Assembly (NCBI RefSeq): GCF_910588665.1
Contig: NZ_CAJUPR010000001.1
Coordinates: 186,001-250,000 of the forward strand
Reading direction: 5' to 3'
Length of the DNA: 64,000 nucleotides
From: an uncultured Brachyspira sp.
Lineage (GTDB): Bacteria; Spirochaetota; Brachyspiria; Brachyspirales; Brachyspiraceae
Shown: positions 16,695-26,423 of the stretch, in pieces
How the letters are laid out: each line of letters opens with the position of its first letter
Position numbering within the stretch: the stretch's first letter is position 1
Translations under genes and position numbers: made by a program
The notes under the pieces: model-generated
What the model was told of the DNA's origin: nothing
What the model saw: only the letters and a program-made list of their open reading frames with translations
Databases searched by the model: none

Positions 16695-17606
16695 ATGTTA
16701 TGCGAAGTATGCGGATGCAGATGCTTTACCGAAATAGGGATTATAAAAAATATATGGGACAGCGATAAAAAAGTTTATCAATGCAAATGCTGCAAACTGT
16801 ACTTTATAGAGATTCCAAGCGATGATGAAATATACTTTTTGTATAAAGAACAGTATCATAATAATATAAAAAATAAATTATTTGAAATTGCTAAAAGTAA
16901 AATGCGTTATGCCAGAAGCTTATCTCAATTTAATTTTATAAAAAAATATATTGACTTTAAAAATAAATCCGTATGCGAAATAGGAGCTTTTGACGGGTTG
17001 CTTTTAAGCATATTTAAAAATAACGGATGCAGTGTTTACGGATACGAACTTAATGATAATGCCAGAGAATATGCAAAAAAAAAATACGGTATTGATTTGA
17101 AAGCCGATTTTTCAGAAAGTAAAAATAAATATGATATTATAATACTTTCTCATGTTATAGAGCATTTAAAAAATCCTTATAATATATTGTTAAAAATAAA
17201 AGATATGCTGAACAATAAAGGCTGTTTATATATTGAAGTTCCAAACTCGCCTATGATAGATCAATGCAGTTATGAAAATCTTATTAAGTATTTATCTACC
17301 GAACATATTGTTAATTTTAATAAAGATAATTTAATAAAATTTGTTGAAAAATCCGATTTTGATATTACAGTATGCATGTATAATAATTATAAAATTTCTG
17401 TGCATAATGAAAAACTTAGAGCTAATATTTTAGAAGGTTCTATTCCAAGTATTAATAATTTATTTTCTTTTATTATTTTTGCATTGAAAACATTAATATC
17501 CCCAAATTCTGTTTTTATAAATTATGATGATAATAATAATATATGGAGCTACGGCGAAAATATAAGAATGATATGCAGATTAAATAATAATCCTTATAAG
17601 TTTTGA
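16695..17606 (+). CDS. Class I SAM-dependent methyltransferase with N-terminal zinc motif
   Basis: A 303-aa protein. The N-terminus is cysteine-rich (C3, C6, C8, C10, then the CKCC cluster near 32-36), as in methyltransferases that carry a zinc-binding lead domain. The SAM-binding domain shows motif I VCEIGAFDGLLLS and motif IV-like IIILSHVIEHLKNP, typical of the Methyltransf_23 group. Such proteins often act on sugars in surface polysaccharides, but no glycan cluster is nearby, so substrate is unknown. It starts 14 nt after nusA and probably belongs to that operon. Confidence 0.75.
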   Translation: MLCEVCGCRCFTEIGIIKNIWDSDKKVYQCKCCKLYFIEIPSDDEIYFLYKEQYHNNIKNKLFEIAKSKMRYARSLSQFNFIKKYIDFKNKSVCEIGAFDGLLLSIFKNNGCSVYGYELNDNAREYAKKKYGIDLKADFSESKNKYDIIILSHVIEHLKNPYNILLKIKDMLNNKGCLYIEVPNSPMIDQCSYENLIKYLSTEHIVNFNKDNLIKFVEKSDFDITVCMYNNYKISVHNEKLRANILEGSIPSINNLFSFIIFALKTLISPNSVFINYDDNNNIWSYGENIRMICRLNNNPYKF

Positions 17607-17742
17607 TTTTTATTAATTAATAATCGTCAAATAATTATTAAGTTAAGGATTTTGATGCATTATGATTTATTTATTATTGCTAAATTTTTATATATATAAT
17701 ATTATAATAAATAATTTAATGTTTTATATTTAAGGATAATCT

Positions 17743-19035
17743 ATGATAAAAAGATATACCAGAAAAGAAATGGGGGAGCTTTGGAGTTTGCAAAATGAGT
17801 TTCAAGTAATGCTTGATGTTGAGATTGCCGCCTGCGAAGCTATGGCTGAAATAGGAGAGATTCCGAAAGAGGCATTAAAAAATATTAAAGAAAAAGCCTC
17901 TTTCACAGTAGAAAGAATTGCCGAAATAGAAAGAGAAACTAATCATGATATTATATCATTTGTAACCGCAGTTCAGGAGAATGTAGGAGATGGAGGGCAG
18001 TATATACATAAAGGATTAACTTCAAGCGATGTTAAAGATACCGCTTTGGCTGTGATGATGAAAAGGTCTGCAGAAATTATACTGGACGATTTAAAAAGAT
18101 TATCCGAAGTCTTATTAAGACGGGCTAAGGAACATAAATATACTCCTTGTATAGGACGCACGCATGGGATACATGCTGAACCTATGACATTAGGATTAAA
18201 GTTTATATTATGGTATGATGAGAATGAAAGAAATATTAAAAGAGTAAAAGAGGCTAAAAAACAGGTTTCTGTAGGAAAGCTTTCAGGAGCTGTAGGCACC
18301 TACAGTAATATTGATCCTAGAATAGAAGAGATTGTATGCAGAAAGCTGCAAATAGAAGCGGATAAAGTTTCAACTCAGATAATACAAAGGGACAGACATG
18401 CTCAGTATCTTACTGTTTTGGCAATAGTTGCTAGTTCATTAGAGAAATTTGCCACAGAAATCAGAAACCTTCAGAGAACCGATATAAGAGAGGCTGAAGA
18501 GTATTTCAGTGAAAAACAGAAAGGATCATCTGCTATGCCTCATAAAAGAAATCCTATTACATTAGAAAGAATATCGGGCTTGGCTAGAATTGTGAGAGGC
18601 AATGCTTTGGCTTCTATGGAAAATATTCCGCTTTGGCATGAAAGAGATATAAGTCACTCGTCGGTAGAAAGAGTAATACTTCCAGATTCTGCAATTGCAG
18701 TTGATTATGCTATTAATAAATTTATTGATATAGTTGATAAGCTTTTAATATATCCTGATGCTATGAAAGCTAATATTGAAAAAACGGGCGGTTTGATATT
18801 CAGTCAGAGAATATTAATAAAATTAGTTGATAAAGGTATTGACAGGGATAATGCCTACAGATGGGTTCAGAGAAATGCAATGAAGAGATGGATTAATAAT
18901 GAAGATTTCAGAGAGAATATTCATAAAGATGAGGATATAACAAAATATTTAAGCGCTGCAGAAATTGACGATTGCTTTAATTATGAGTATTATCTTAGAA
19001 ATATTGATGTTATTATGAAGAGATTTGGAATATAA
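17743..19035 (+). CDS. purB: Adenylosuccinate lyase
   Basis: Catalyses two fumarate-releasing steps: SAICAR to AICAR in purine synthesis and adenylosuccinate to AMP. The 430-aa protein carries the fumarase/aspartase superfamily signature GSSAMPHKRNP at 261-271, the TSSDVKDTA segment near 93-101 and the conserved TH pair with His141. AAGGAT lies shortly before the ATG. It is preceded by about 135 nt of A/T-rich DNA and is likely its own unit. No other pur genes are in the window. Confidence 0.94.
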   Translation: MIKRYTRKEMGELWSLQNEFQVMLDVEIAACEAMAEIGEIPKEALKNIKEKASFTVERIAEIERETNHDIISFVTAVQENVGDGGQYIHKGLTSSDVKDTALAVMMKRSAEIILDDLKRLSEVLLRRAKEHKYTPCIGRTHGIHAEPMTLGLKFILWYDENERNIKRVKEAKKQVSVGKLSGAVGTYSNIDPRIEEIVCRKLQIEADKVSTQIIQRDRHAQYLTVLAIVASSLEKFATEIRNLQRTDIREAEEYFSEKQKGSSAMPHKRNPITLERISGLARIVRGNALASMENIPLWHERDISHSSVERVILPDSAIAVDYAINKFIDIVDKLLIYPDAMKANIEKTGGLIFSQRILIKLVDKGIDRDNAYRWVQRNAMKRWINNEDFRENIHKDEDITKYLSAAEIDDCFNYEYYLRNIDVIMKRFGI

Positions 19036-19087
19036 TAAAATTAAAATACTGAAGAGCCGTTAATACAGCCTATTTTTTGTATTAATG

Positions 19088-20125
19088 TTAATCATTAGTT
19101 TTTTTATTTTGTATATTTTTTATAAGCTTTTTTAAGTCCTCAGGTATGGGAGCTTTAACTTTAATTATTTTATCTGTAATAGGGTGATTAAATGTTAATG
19201 AGTATGCATGCAAAGCCTGTCTTTTAAAAAATCCTTCAGGCATAATATTTTTTTCTATAAAATTGTCAAAAACTACAGGACCGTACCTGCCGTATATTTT
19301 ATCTCCAACCATAAATAAGTTTTTAGAATATAAATGAACTCTTATCTGATGCATTCTTCCTGTATATAATCTGGCCATGACAATTGCATAATCTCCTATT
19401 TTTTTTATGGTTTTAAAAGCTGTTTTTGAATATTTAGAGCCTTCAATATTTTCTTTATGAAGCGTCTGAAATCTTCTGTAATATTTATGTCTGCTTTCAA
19501 GCATATATCCTTCAACAATAAATTTATCTTCTATATCTTTTGCATTTTCAATTACAGCAATGTATATTTTTTTTATTGAGTTTTTTTTATATTGCTTTGC
19601 ATTTATTTTTCTTCCCGCAAGCATAGCGCAGAAATTTGATGCTGCTTTGCTGCTCCTTGAAAGAACTACGCATCCGCTTGTTTCTCTGTCTATTCTGTTC
19701 AGCATATTAACGCTGCATCCGAGCATATTTTTTACAATAGTATGAAGCGTATTATGATAATATTTTCCAGACGGTATCACGGGTAAGTTTGCAGGCTTAT
19801 TTGCCACAATTAAATCCCCGTCATCATAAACTATATTAACATTTCTATCCGCTTCAGGCTCTTTCATGTCTATAATATGATAAGCAATTTCATCTCCTTT
19901 TTTTACGAATCTTGTATATTTTACTTTCTTATTATTAAGAAGAACTAAGCCTCTTCCTATTAAATCCTGCCATTTATTTCTGGAATAATAAGAGAATCTG
20001 AAGCCCATATATTTATCAAGTCTTGTATTTTCTTCAATATTTTCTTCTATGCGGCATCTTCTTATTACTGATTTTTTATATAATTCTTCTGTATTTTCAT
20101 TCAATCTGTTCTTTTTCTTTCTCAT
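19088..20125 (-). CDS. RluA/RluD-family pseudouridine synthase
   Basis: Isomerises specific uridines in RNA, most likely 23S rRNA. The 345-aa protein has a basic N-terminus, an S4 RNA-binding domain (about 34-85: TRLDKYMGF, VLLNNKKVKY) and a catalytic domain with VANKPANLPV and the catalytic Asp146 in NRIDRETSG, where most relatives have HRLD. The C-terminal GRMHQIRVHL motif is clear. It has no Shine-Dalgarno sequence; a consensus promoter ends 6 nt before the ATG, so the mRNA is probably leaderless. Exact target (RluC, RluD or other) cannot be told. Confidence 0.87.
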   Translation of the reverse strand: MRKKKNRLNENTEELYKKSVIRRCRIEENIEENTRLDKYMGFRFSYYSRNKWQDLIGRGLVLLNNKKVKYTRFVKKGDEIAYHIIDMKEPEADRNVNIVYDDGDLIVANKPANLPVIPSGKYYHNTLHTIVKNMLGCSVNMLNRIDRETSGCVVLSRSSKAASNFCAMLAGRKINAKQYKKNSIKKIYIAVIENAKDIEDKFIVEGYMLESRHKYYRRFQTLHKENIEGSKYSKTAFKTIKKIGDYAIVMARLYTGRMHQIRVHLYSKNLFMVGDKIYGRYGPVVFDNFIEKNIMPEGFFKRQALHAYSLTFNHPITDKIIKVKAPIPEDLKKLIKNIQNKKTND

Positions 20126-20131
20126 AATATG

Positions 20132-20159
20132 ATTATACTAATAGTAAAAAAATTGTCAA
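20132..20159 (-). promoter_or_regulatory. Promoter abutting pseudouridine synthase start (leaderless)
   Basis: Minus-strand TTGACA (20159-20154), 16-nt spacer, TATAAT (20137-20132), then six bases and the ATG at 20125. Both hexamers are perfect consensus. Confidence 0.75.
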
Positions 20160-20293
20160 AGTTTTATTGTGTTTGCTTAAAAATAATATATATTAAAAAA
20201 TCGGTTAAGCTAATACTTTGGTAAAGTCTTAAAGAGAGGCAGATATATGATTCCAATGTTCCTTAATAAGGAAATTTTATTAACTGACTATAA

Positions 20294-22111
20294 TTAATTT
20301 AAAGATTTCAGCTCCTCAACTTCTTTGGCGAATAGTTTCAAAGCACTTTCAACAACTTCTCTTTTGGTCATATCAATACCTGCAGCTTTTAAATTTTCTA
20401 TAGGAGTTCTGCTTCCTCCGCTTTTTAAAAATTTCAAATAATTATCTCTGTTTGTATAGTCTCCTTCAGAATTTCCCTGAATAACGCCTTTAGATAAAGC
20501 TACCGCTGCTGACATACCTGTCGCATATTTATAAACATAAAAAGAACGGTAAAAATGAGGTATTCTTAAAGCCTCTAAATCGCTTGCCTCTTCAAAAACA
20601 GCTTTATCTCCGAAATATTTTTTTAATAAATCTTTATAAACTTTTCTTATAAGTTCTAATGTTGCAGGTTTTCCCTCCTCCGCTTCTTTATGCATTATAT
20701 GCTCAAACTCTGCAAACATTGTTTGTCTAAATACAGTTGCCACAAATCCGTTTATATCCTTATTAAGGAGAAATGCCTTAACTTCTTTTTTATTTTCATT
20801 TTGCATTAAATAATTAAATAAAAGTTTTTCATTAAAAGTTGATGCAACTTCTGCTTCAAAAATAGTGTAATTATTATGCTGAAAAGGATTATTCTTTCTG
20901 CTGTAATAACTATGCATACTATGTCCTGCCTCATGAGCTAATGTAAATACGGATTCAATACTTTCTTCTCTGAAGTTCATTAATATATAAGGCTCCGATA
21001 CATAACAGCCTGAAGAAAATGCCCCGCTTATTTTTCCTTTATTTTCATATTTGTCAACCCATCTTGAATTTAAACCTTTATTTAAAACTGAAATATATTC
21101 ATTGCCTAGAGGAGACAGCGCTTTATATAATAAGTTTACCGCTTCGTCAAATGTATGGTGTATTTTTATATCTTTAACTACAGGCGCATATTTGTCATAC
21201 TGTCTGAAACTGCTAATTCCTAATTTTTCAGCGCAGTATTCATAGTAGCTGTGAACTGCAGGCAAGGCATTATGAACACTTTCAATTAAGCTGTCATAAA
21301 CACTTACAGGTATATCGTCTGCAAATAATTCCATTTCCCTTACGCTGTTATAGTTTCTTATTTTAGCGTCAAAAATATCCTGTTTTATCTGACTTGCATA
21401 AAGTTCGGCTAAAGTATTTTTATGCTTATCATATTGTTTATAAAATTGATTATAGCTTTTTTTTCTTATTTCTCTGTCATGGCTTTCTTGGAAGCTTGAG
21501 AATGATGCATGCGTTAATGATATTTTTTTACCATTGTATTCCAATTCTCCGAAATCTAAGTCTGCGTCATTTAAAGTGTCAAAAACATTTGAGGCTGTTG
21601 AAGATAATTCTTTTTGAAGCGCCAATATTTTTTCTTCTTTTTCAGATAATGTATGAGGCTTGTATTTCAGTATATTATTAAGATATATTAAATAATCTTT
21701 CAATACATCATTTTTTAAGAAGCTATTGAGCCTTTCAGCGTCTATACTCATTAATTCGGGTTCAAAATAACTTAAATTGGCTGAAAATTCCGCATAAAGT
21801 TTTGTAAATCTGGCGGCTTTTATATTTGAATCATTGTCGGTTAAATCTTCAGTTTGTTTTAAGGATGCATAAGTGCCTAATTTTTCTAAAATTATTGAGG
21901 CTTTCATTATACTGTCTAATATATTTTTTAATTCATTTGCTGACTTTGATAAGCTTCCCTTAAATTTTGCGGCATCTTTTGAAAACTCTTCAATTGATTT
22001 GAAGTCTTTTTCAAACTCTTGATCGTTTTTATATAATAAGCTTAAATCCCAAGTGTCTTCTGTTTTTACATCTTTTCTTTCTATTAAAGCATTTAGTTTA
22101 TTTTCATTCAT
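20294..22111 (-). CDS. pepF: Oligoendopeptidase F (M3 family)
   Basis: Cytosolic zinc metallopeptidase that cleaves short oligopeptides. The 605-aa length is typical. The HExxH zinc motif is HEAGH at 393-397 within FTLAHEAGHSMHSYYS, and the third ligand is expected in the downstream FEAEVASTFNE segment. The N-terminal helical PepF domain (WDLSLLYKNDQEF) is present. AAAGGAGT precedes the ATG. It is a single gene, upstream of the pseudouridine synthase on the same strand but separated by about 170 nt containing that gene's own promoter. Confidence 0.94.
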   Translation of the reverse strand: MNENKLNALIERKDVKTEDTWDLSLLYKNDQEFEKDFKSIEEFSKDAAKFKGSLSKSANELKNILDSIMKASIILEKLGTYASLKQTEDLTDNDSNIKAARFTKLYAEFSANLSYFEPELMSIDAERLNSFLKNDVLKDYLIYLNNILKYKPHTLSEKEEKILALQKELSSTASNVFDTLNDADLDFGELEYNGKKISLTHASFSSFQESHDREIRKKSYNQFYKQYDKHKNTLAELYASQIKQDIFDAKIRNYNSVREMELFADDIPVSVYDSLIESVHNALPAVHSYYEYCAEKLGISSFRQYDKYAPVVKDIKIHHTFDEAVNLLYKALSPLGNEYISVLNKGLNSRWVDKYENKGKISGAFSSGCYVSEPYILMNFREESIESVFTLAHEAGHSMHSYYSRKNNPFQHNNYTIFEAEVASTFNEKLLFNYLMQNENKKEVKAFLLNKDINGFVATVFRQTMFAEFEHIMHKEAEEGKPATLELIRKVYKDLLKKYFGDKAVFEEASDLEALRIPHFYRSFYVYKYATGMSAAVALSKGVIQGNSEGDYTNRDNYLKFLKSGGSRTPIENLKAAGIDMTKREVVESALKLFAKEVEELKSLN

Positions 22112-22313
22112 ATATTACTCCTTTAATATTTATATTATCTATTTTGAAGAATTATTTTTTTATATTGTTATTTTTTTATAAAAAATATATTATAAATTAT
22201 ATTTTTGCAACTTCTTTTATGTTATATTTTATAATATAAAAGGCTATATAATTTTACAAAACTTTAGTATTTTCAAATATTTATTTTAATAATAAATACA
22301 GGATATAAAAATT

Positions 22314-22655
22314 ATGAAAAATTTTAATTTAAATGACATAGAACAGATAATGACTTTTTATTTGATTTTTAATTTTATAATACTTGCCTGTTTAATTTAC
22401 ATAATAATATCTTTAATTTTCAGATTATTTTTTAAAGATAAAAAACAAGAAAAAATCAGTAAAAATAATAAAAGAAAGAAGAAAGATATTATTGATTTAT
22501 TTTGGACTGAAAATGAATCAGATAAAAATAAAACTGTTTTTAAAAGAATATTTTTAATAGTTTTTACAATATTCACATTTATTTATATATTTAATTCTAT
22601 AAATTTTATAATAAAAAATATTAATATAGTAAAAAAAGTTTTAAAAATAGAATAA
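22314..22655 (+). CDS. Small membrane protein of unknown function
   Basis: Not recognised. The 113-aa product has two hydrophobic segments: about 13-37 (MTFYLIFNFIILACLIYIII) and about 82-102 (FLIVFTIFTFIYIFNSINFI). They flank a strongly basic loop rich in Lys and Asn (residues 40-80). AGGAT lies about 10 nt before the ATG. Codon use matches neighbours. It lies divergent from pepF. Confidence 0.5.
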   Translation: MKNFNLNDIEQIMTFYLIFNFIILACLIYIIISLIFRLFFKDKKQEKISKNNKRKKKDIIDLFWTENESDKNKTVFKRIFLIVFTIFTFIYIFNSINFIIKNINIVKKVLKIE

Positions 22656-22698
22656 TTTGTATGCTTTTTTTATATTTATATTATACTTATAGCGTAAT

Positions 22699-23208
22699 AT
22701 GATAAATAAGATGTTTAATAATAGGAAGTTTTTATCGGTATCACTTGACGCATCATTTAGCAAAGTATATGCTGAAAGCGAAGTTAATTTTACTATAGTT
22801 CAAACTACCTATATTCATGGAATGATTTTTCCATATAATTTTATTACAGGAAAGATTACAAATACTTCTATTGCCCATATATTATCTTATATTAAAAAGT
22901 TAAAAAGCGGAGGCAAAGCTGTTTTTATTATTAGATAACGGATATTCTCTGCAGAGTCAGCCTACGGTTTATTATTATAATTTTGTTGCAATTAATGAAA
23001 ATCATATATGGTCTGAAGTTTTAAATTATATGAATTATGTATTTAGTTTTAAAATCCACAGATAATGATTTAAGATATTATTAAATTGTTTGAAAGTCAG
23101 AAAGGTATTATTACAATAGAAAAACTTAATAATTGGAAAGCGGTTCCAGAGGATTATATTAAAGCTGGCAGAGAGAAAGACTATAAGCTTTTATATCAGG
23201 ATAATTAA
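22699..23208 (+). pseudogene. Frameshifted gene of unknown family
   Basis: Three consecutive reading-frame pieces join into one plausible protein. Piece 1 (from 22699, stop 22936-22938) ends in a shifted T-run. Piece 2 (22922-23065, containing LLLDNGYSLQSQPTVYYYNF) is in the next frame. Piece 3 (about 23074-23208, IITIEKLNNWKAVPEDYIK) is back in the first frame. Restoring one T near 22923 and two small indels near 23056-23076 gives a continuous protein of about 165 residues. The family is not recognised. At least three indels mean the gene is dead rather than programmed to frameshift, barring sequencing error. Confidence 0.65.
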
Positions 23209-23273
23209 TTTTTTGCTAACTTAAAAACAGATTTTAATGTATATTAAAGCAAATTTAATATATTTAGTTTTCC

Positions 23274-23302
23274 CGATTGCTTGACGGCTCGCAGTCGCTT
23301 TT
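23274..23302 (+). terminator. Hairpin after the frameshifted gene
   Basis: A 7-bp stem with one G-U pair (23274-23280 with 23291-23297) is followed by CTTTTA. It is unusually GC-rich for this DNA. The short T-run makes termination plausible but not certain. Confidence 0.4.
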
Positions 23303-23323
23303 ATTAGCAATAATAAAAAATTA

Positions 23324-24295
23324 TCATTTATTTTCGTTTTTCATTAATTTATGAATATGATTTACTATATCAAATCCTGCATTCAGAGCTTTGGCTATAG
23401 ATCCTCCTGATTTATATAATATATCTCCCGCTATAAATAAATTCTCAACAGAACTTTCATGCTTATCATTAATTATAGGAACTCCGCTTTCATCTAGCTT
23501 TATAGAGCATCTTTTTAAAAAATCTACAGGAGCAGATCCTCCCAATGCATATATTACTCTGTCATAAATATCATCAATGCCGTCAGTATAATGAACTAAT
23601 ACTTTTCCGTCTTTATCTTCTATAGATTTTATATCAACTCCTAATCTTGCTTTTACTTTTCCGCTTGCAATATCTTCTTTTATAGTCTGTAAATTTTTTT
23701 CATTAGGTCTTGTAAACTCTGATTTTCTGTAATTAATAGTAACATTATTGTCTTTTCCAAGCAAATAAGCATATTCAACAGCCGAGTTTCCTCCTCCAAC
23801 TACAAGTACCTTTTCATTTTCTTTGCATTTATAAATATTAAAATTTACTGCGGTATTTAGGCTGGAAGGTATATTATAATCGGGTTTATTAGGTTTTCCC
23901 ATTTTTCCTATAGAAGCCACTACATATTTTGATATATATTTTTTATTATCTGATGTGTTTACTTCTAAGTATTCTCCATTTTTTTTGATGGATTCTGCTT
24001 CCGTATTAAATACTGCCTCTATATAGTTTCCAAATAAGCATTCGCTGAATAAATCTAATACATCACCTTTAGTTGCAGTTTCAAATTTAATATTTCCCTT
24101 TAAATCCAAACTTTCGCCTTTATAATCTTTATCAACTCTTTTATCATCTTTATAAAATTTTCTAATTGTAGTAGAATGATTGTCTCCTTTTTCTATTAAA
24201 AGCACTTTAGATATTTCAAGTATGGCAGCCTCAACGGAAGCAGCAATTCCGCCGGGACCTCCCCCCACAATAATTAAATCATATTTATTATCCAT
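23324..24295 (-). CDS. FAD-dependent thioredoxin-reductase-like oxidoreductase without CxxC
   Basis: A 323-aa flavoprotein with two dinucleotide-binding folds: the FAD fold IIVGGGPGGIAAS (8-20) and the NAD(P)H fold VLVVGGGNSAVEYAYLL near 163-179, with YRKSEF following as a possible NADPH contact. The C-terminal FAD motif is LFIAGDIL. The redox CxxC of true thioredoxin reductase is missing. It therefore belongs with ferredoxin/flavodoxin reductases or YpdA/TrxR2-like proteins; electron acceptor unknown. It lies 58 nt downstream of gyrB on the same strand with its own AGGGAG ribosome binding site. Confidence 0.72.
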   Translation of the reverse strand: MDNKYDLIIVGGGPGGIAASVEAAILEISKVLLIEKGDNHSTTIRKFYKDDKRVDKDYKGESLDLKGNIKFETATKGDVLDLFSECLFGNYIEAVFNTEAESIKKNGEYLEVNTSDNKKYISKYVVASIGKMGKPNKPDYNIPSSLNTAVNFNIYKCKENEKVLVVGGGNSAVEYAYLLGKDNNVTINYRKSEFTRPNEKNLQTIKEDIASGKVKARLGVDIKSIEDKDGKVLVHYTDGIDDIYDRVIYALGGSAPVDFLKRCSIKLDESGVPIINDKHESSVENLFIAGDILYKSGGSIAKALNAGFDIVNHIHKLMKNENK

Positions 24296-24353
24296 AAACT
24301 TTACTCCCTAATTTTAAAAAATTAAAATATAAAATTTTTAATAAAAATACAGA

Positions 24354-26267
24354 TTAAACATCTAAATTTCTTACATATCTTGCATTAGATTCTATAAAGT
24401 CTCTTCTTGGTTTTACTTCATCTCCCATAAGCATAGAAAATAATTGATCCGCTTTTTCAGCATCTTCGGTCAATACCTGATACATAAGTCTTGTTTCAGG
24501 ATTCATAGTAGTTTCCCATAACTGATCTGCATTCATTTCCCCCAATCCTTTATATCTTTGTATATTGTATTTTTTATCTTTATTTTCCTCAAGTATTTTA
24601 TCTCTTTGATCATCAGAATAGGCATATACAAAATTTTTCTTATCAAAACTTATTTTATATAGAGGCGGAACAGCTATGAATATATGACCTAAGTCTATTA
24701 AAGGACGCATATATCTGAAAAAAAATGTTAAAAGCAAAGTTCTTATATGCGAGCCGTCAATATCTGCATCAGCCATTATAATAATTCTTCCGTATCTTAT
24801 TTTAGATATGTCAAATGAAGATCCTACCCCGCAGCCTAATGCGGCAATTATAGGCTTTAAACTTTCATTATCTATTATCTTATCAAGTCTGGCTTTTTCA
24901 ACATTTAATACTTTACCTCTGAGAGGCAGAATAGCCTGAAAATGTCTGTCTCTTCCGCCCTTAGCTGTACCGCCTGCAGAATCTCCTTCCACAAGATATA
25001 CTTCGCATTTATCAACTTCCTGTTCCGAACAGTCCGCTAATTTTCCTGGTAAAGAATCGCTTTCTAATGCATTTTTTCTTCTTGCTAAATCTCTTGCCTT
25101 TCTTGCGGCTTCTCTTGCCTGTGCGGCGGATATAATTTTTTCCAGTATAGCTTTTATAACCTTAGGATTTTGAGAGAAATAATCGTTTAATCCTTCAACT
25201 ACAAGCTTTTCCGTTGCAGTGCGTACTTCAGTATTTCCTAATTTAGTTTTTGTCTGTCCTTCAAACTGAGGATTAGGTATTTTTACAGACACTACGGCAA
25301 CTAAACCTTCTCTTGTATCTTCTCCCATAAATGTTATTTTATTCTTTTTATCTAGTTCAAGTTTTTTAGCAAAATCGCTGTAAACTCTGGTTAAAGCGGT
25401 TCTGAAACCTACCAAGTGACTACCGCCTTCGGTAGTATTAATATTATTGCAGTATGTAAATATATTTTCATTATAAGCATCAACATACTGCATAGCAACT
25501 TCAACATCGGTTTTATTTTCATTTTTATGCAGATATATAGGCTTATCATGCAATGCTTTTTTATTCTCATTAAGATGAGCTATAAACATTTCTATACCGC
25601 CCTCATAATAAAATTCGCTGCTTATAATGCTGCTTTCTCTTTCATCTGTAAGAGTTATTTTTATTCCTCTATTTAAAAAAGCCAGTTCTCTAAGTCTGTT
25701 AGCCAATATTTTATAATCATAGAGCGTAGTTTCAAATATTTCGCTGTCAGCTTTGAATGTTACTTTAGTACCAGTTTTTGTGCTCGTACCCACTTCTTTT
25801 ACAGGCTCTTCGGATATGCCTCTATGATATACCTGTCTGTATAGCTTGCCGTCTTTACTGACTTCTGCAATAAGCTCCGTACTTAGAGCATTAACCACAG
25901 ATACGCCGACGCCATGCAAACCTCCTGATACTTTATATGTTTCATTATCAAATTTACCGCCTGCATGAAGCTTGGTCATAACTACTTCTAAAGCGGAAAT
26001 TTTAAGTTTCGGATGCATATCCACAGGTATTCCTCTTCCGTCATCTTCCACTTCCATTATATTATCTTTTTTAATGGTAACATTTATATTTTTACAGTAT
26101 CCCGCCATAGCTTCGTCTATACTATTGTCCACAACTTCATATACTAAGTGATGCAGACCCTGAGCACCTGTTGAACCTATATACATACCAGGACGCTTTC
26201 TAACAGGGTCCAGTCCTTCTAAAACTTGTATGTTTTTCGAGCTATATGTTTTTTCTGCGGCAGCCAT
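24354..26267 (-). CDS. gyrB: DNA gyrase subunit B
   Basis: ATPase subunit of DNA gyrase, which introduces negative supercoils. The 637-aa protein shows the GHKL ATPase motifs (EVVDNSIDEA, DDGRGIPVDMHP, GLHGVGVSVVNAL), the transducer domain, and the TOPRIM metal-binding motifs VEGDSAGG and DADIDGSHIRTLLL. The C-terminal QRYKGLGEMNADQLWETTM block is intact. AGAGG lies before the ATG. gyrB commonly follows recF; here a disrupted gene sits between them. No gyrA in the window. Confidence 0.97.
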   Translation of the reverse strand: MAAAEKTYSSKNIQVLEGLDPVRKRPGMYIGSTGAQGLHHLVYEVVDNSIDEAMAGYCKNINVTIKKDNIMEVEDDGRGIPVDMHPKLKISALEVVMTKLHAGGKFDNETYKVSGGLHGVGVSVVNALSTELIAEVSKDGKLYRQVYHRGISEEPVKEVGTSTKTGTKVTFKADSEIFETTLYDYKILANRLRELAFLNRGIKITLTDERESSIISSEFYYEGGIEMFIAHLNENKKALHDKPIYLHKNENKTDVEVAMQYVDAYNENIFTYCNNINTTEGGSHLVGFRTALTRVYSDFAKKLELDKKNKITFMGEDTREGLVAVVSVKIPNPQFEGQTKTKLGNTEVRTATEKLVVEGLNDYFSQNPKVIKAILEKIISAAQAREAARKARDLARRKNALESDSLPGKLADCSEQEVDKCEVYLVEGDSAGGTAKGGRDRHFQAILPLRGKVLNVEKARLDKIIDNESLKPIIAALGCGVGSSFDISKIRYGRIIIMADADIDGSHIRTLLLTFFFRYMRPLIDLGHIFIAVPPLYKISFDKKNFVYAYSDDQRDKILEENKDKKYNIQRYKGLGEMNADQLWETTMNPETRLMYQVLTEDAEKADQLFSMLMGDEVKPRRDFIESNARYVRNLDV

Positions 26268-26423
26268 ATTTGTAATTTTCCTCTTATAATATTTTATTTT
26301 CAGATTTTAATGTATTATACAATGAATATAATAATATTACAAATTTAAATTACAGCAACACCAAAGGCGGACAGCGTAGGCGAACATAGCAGCAATAAAA
26401 AATTATAAATCCTTTTTTAATTA

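Noticed and set aside
19054..19080. Terminator after purB
   Set aside because: An 8-bp A/T hairpin is present but lacks a following T-run, so it is too weak to call.
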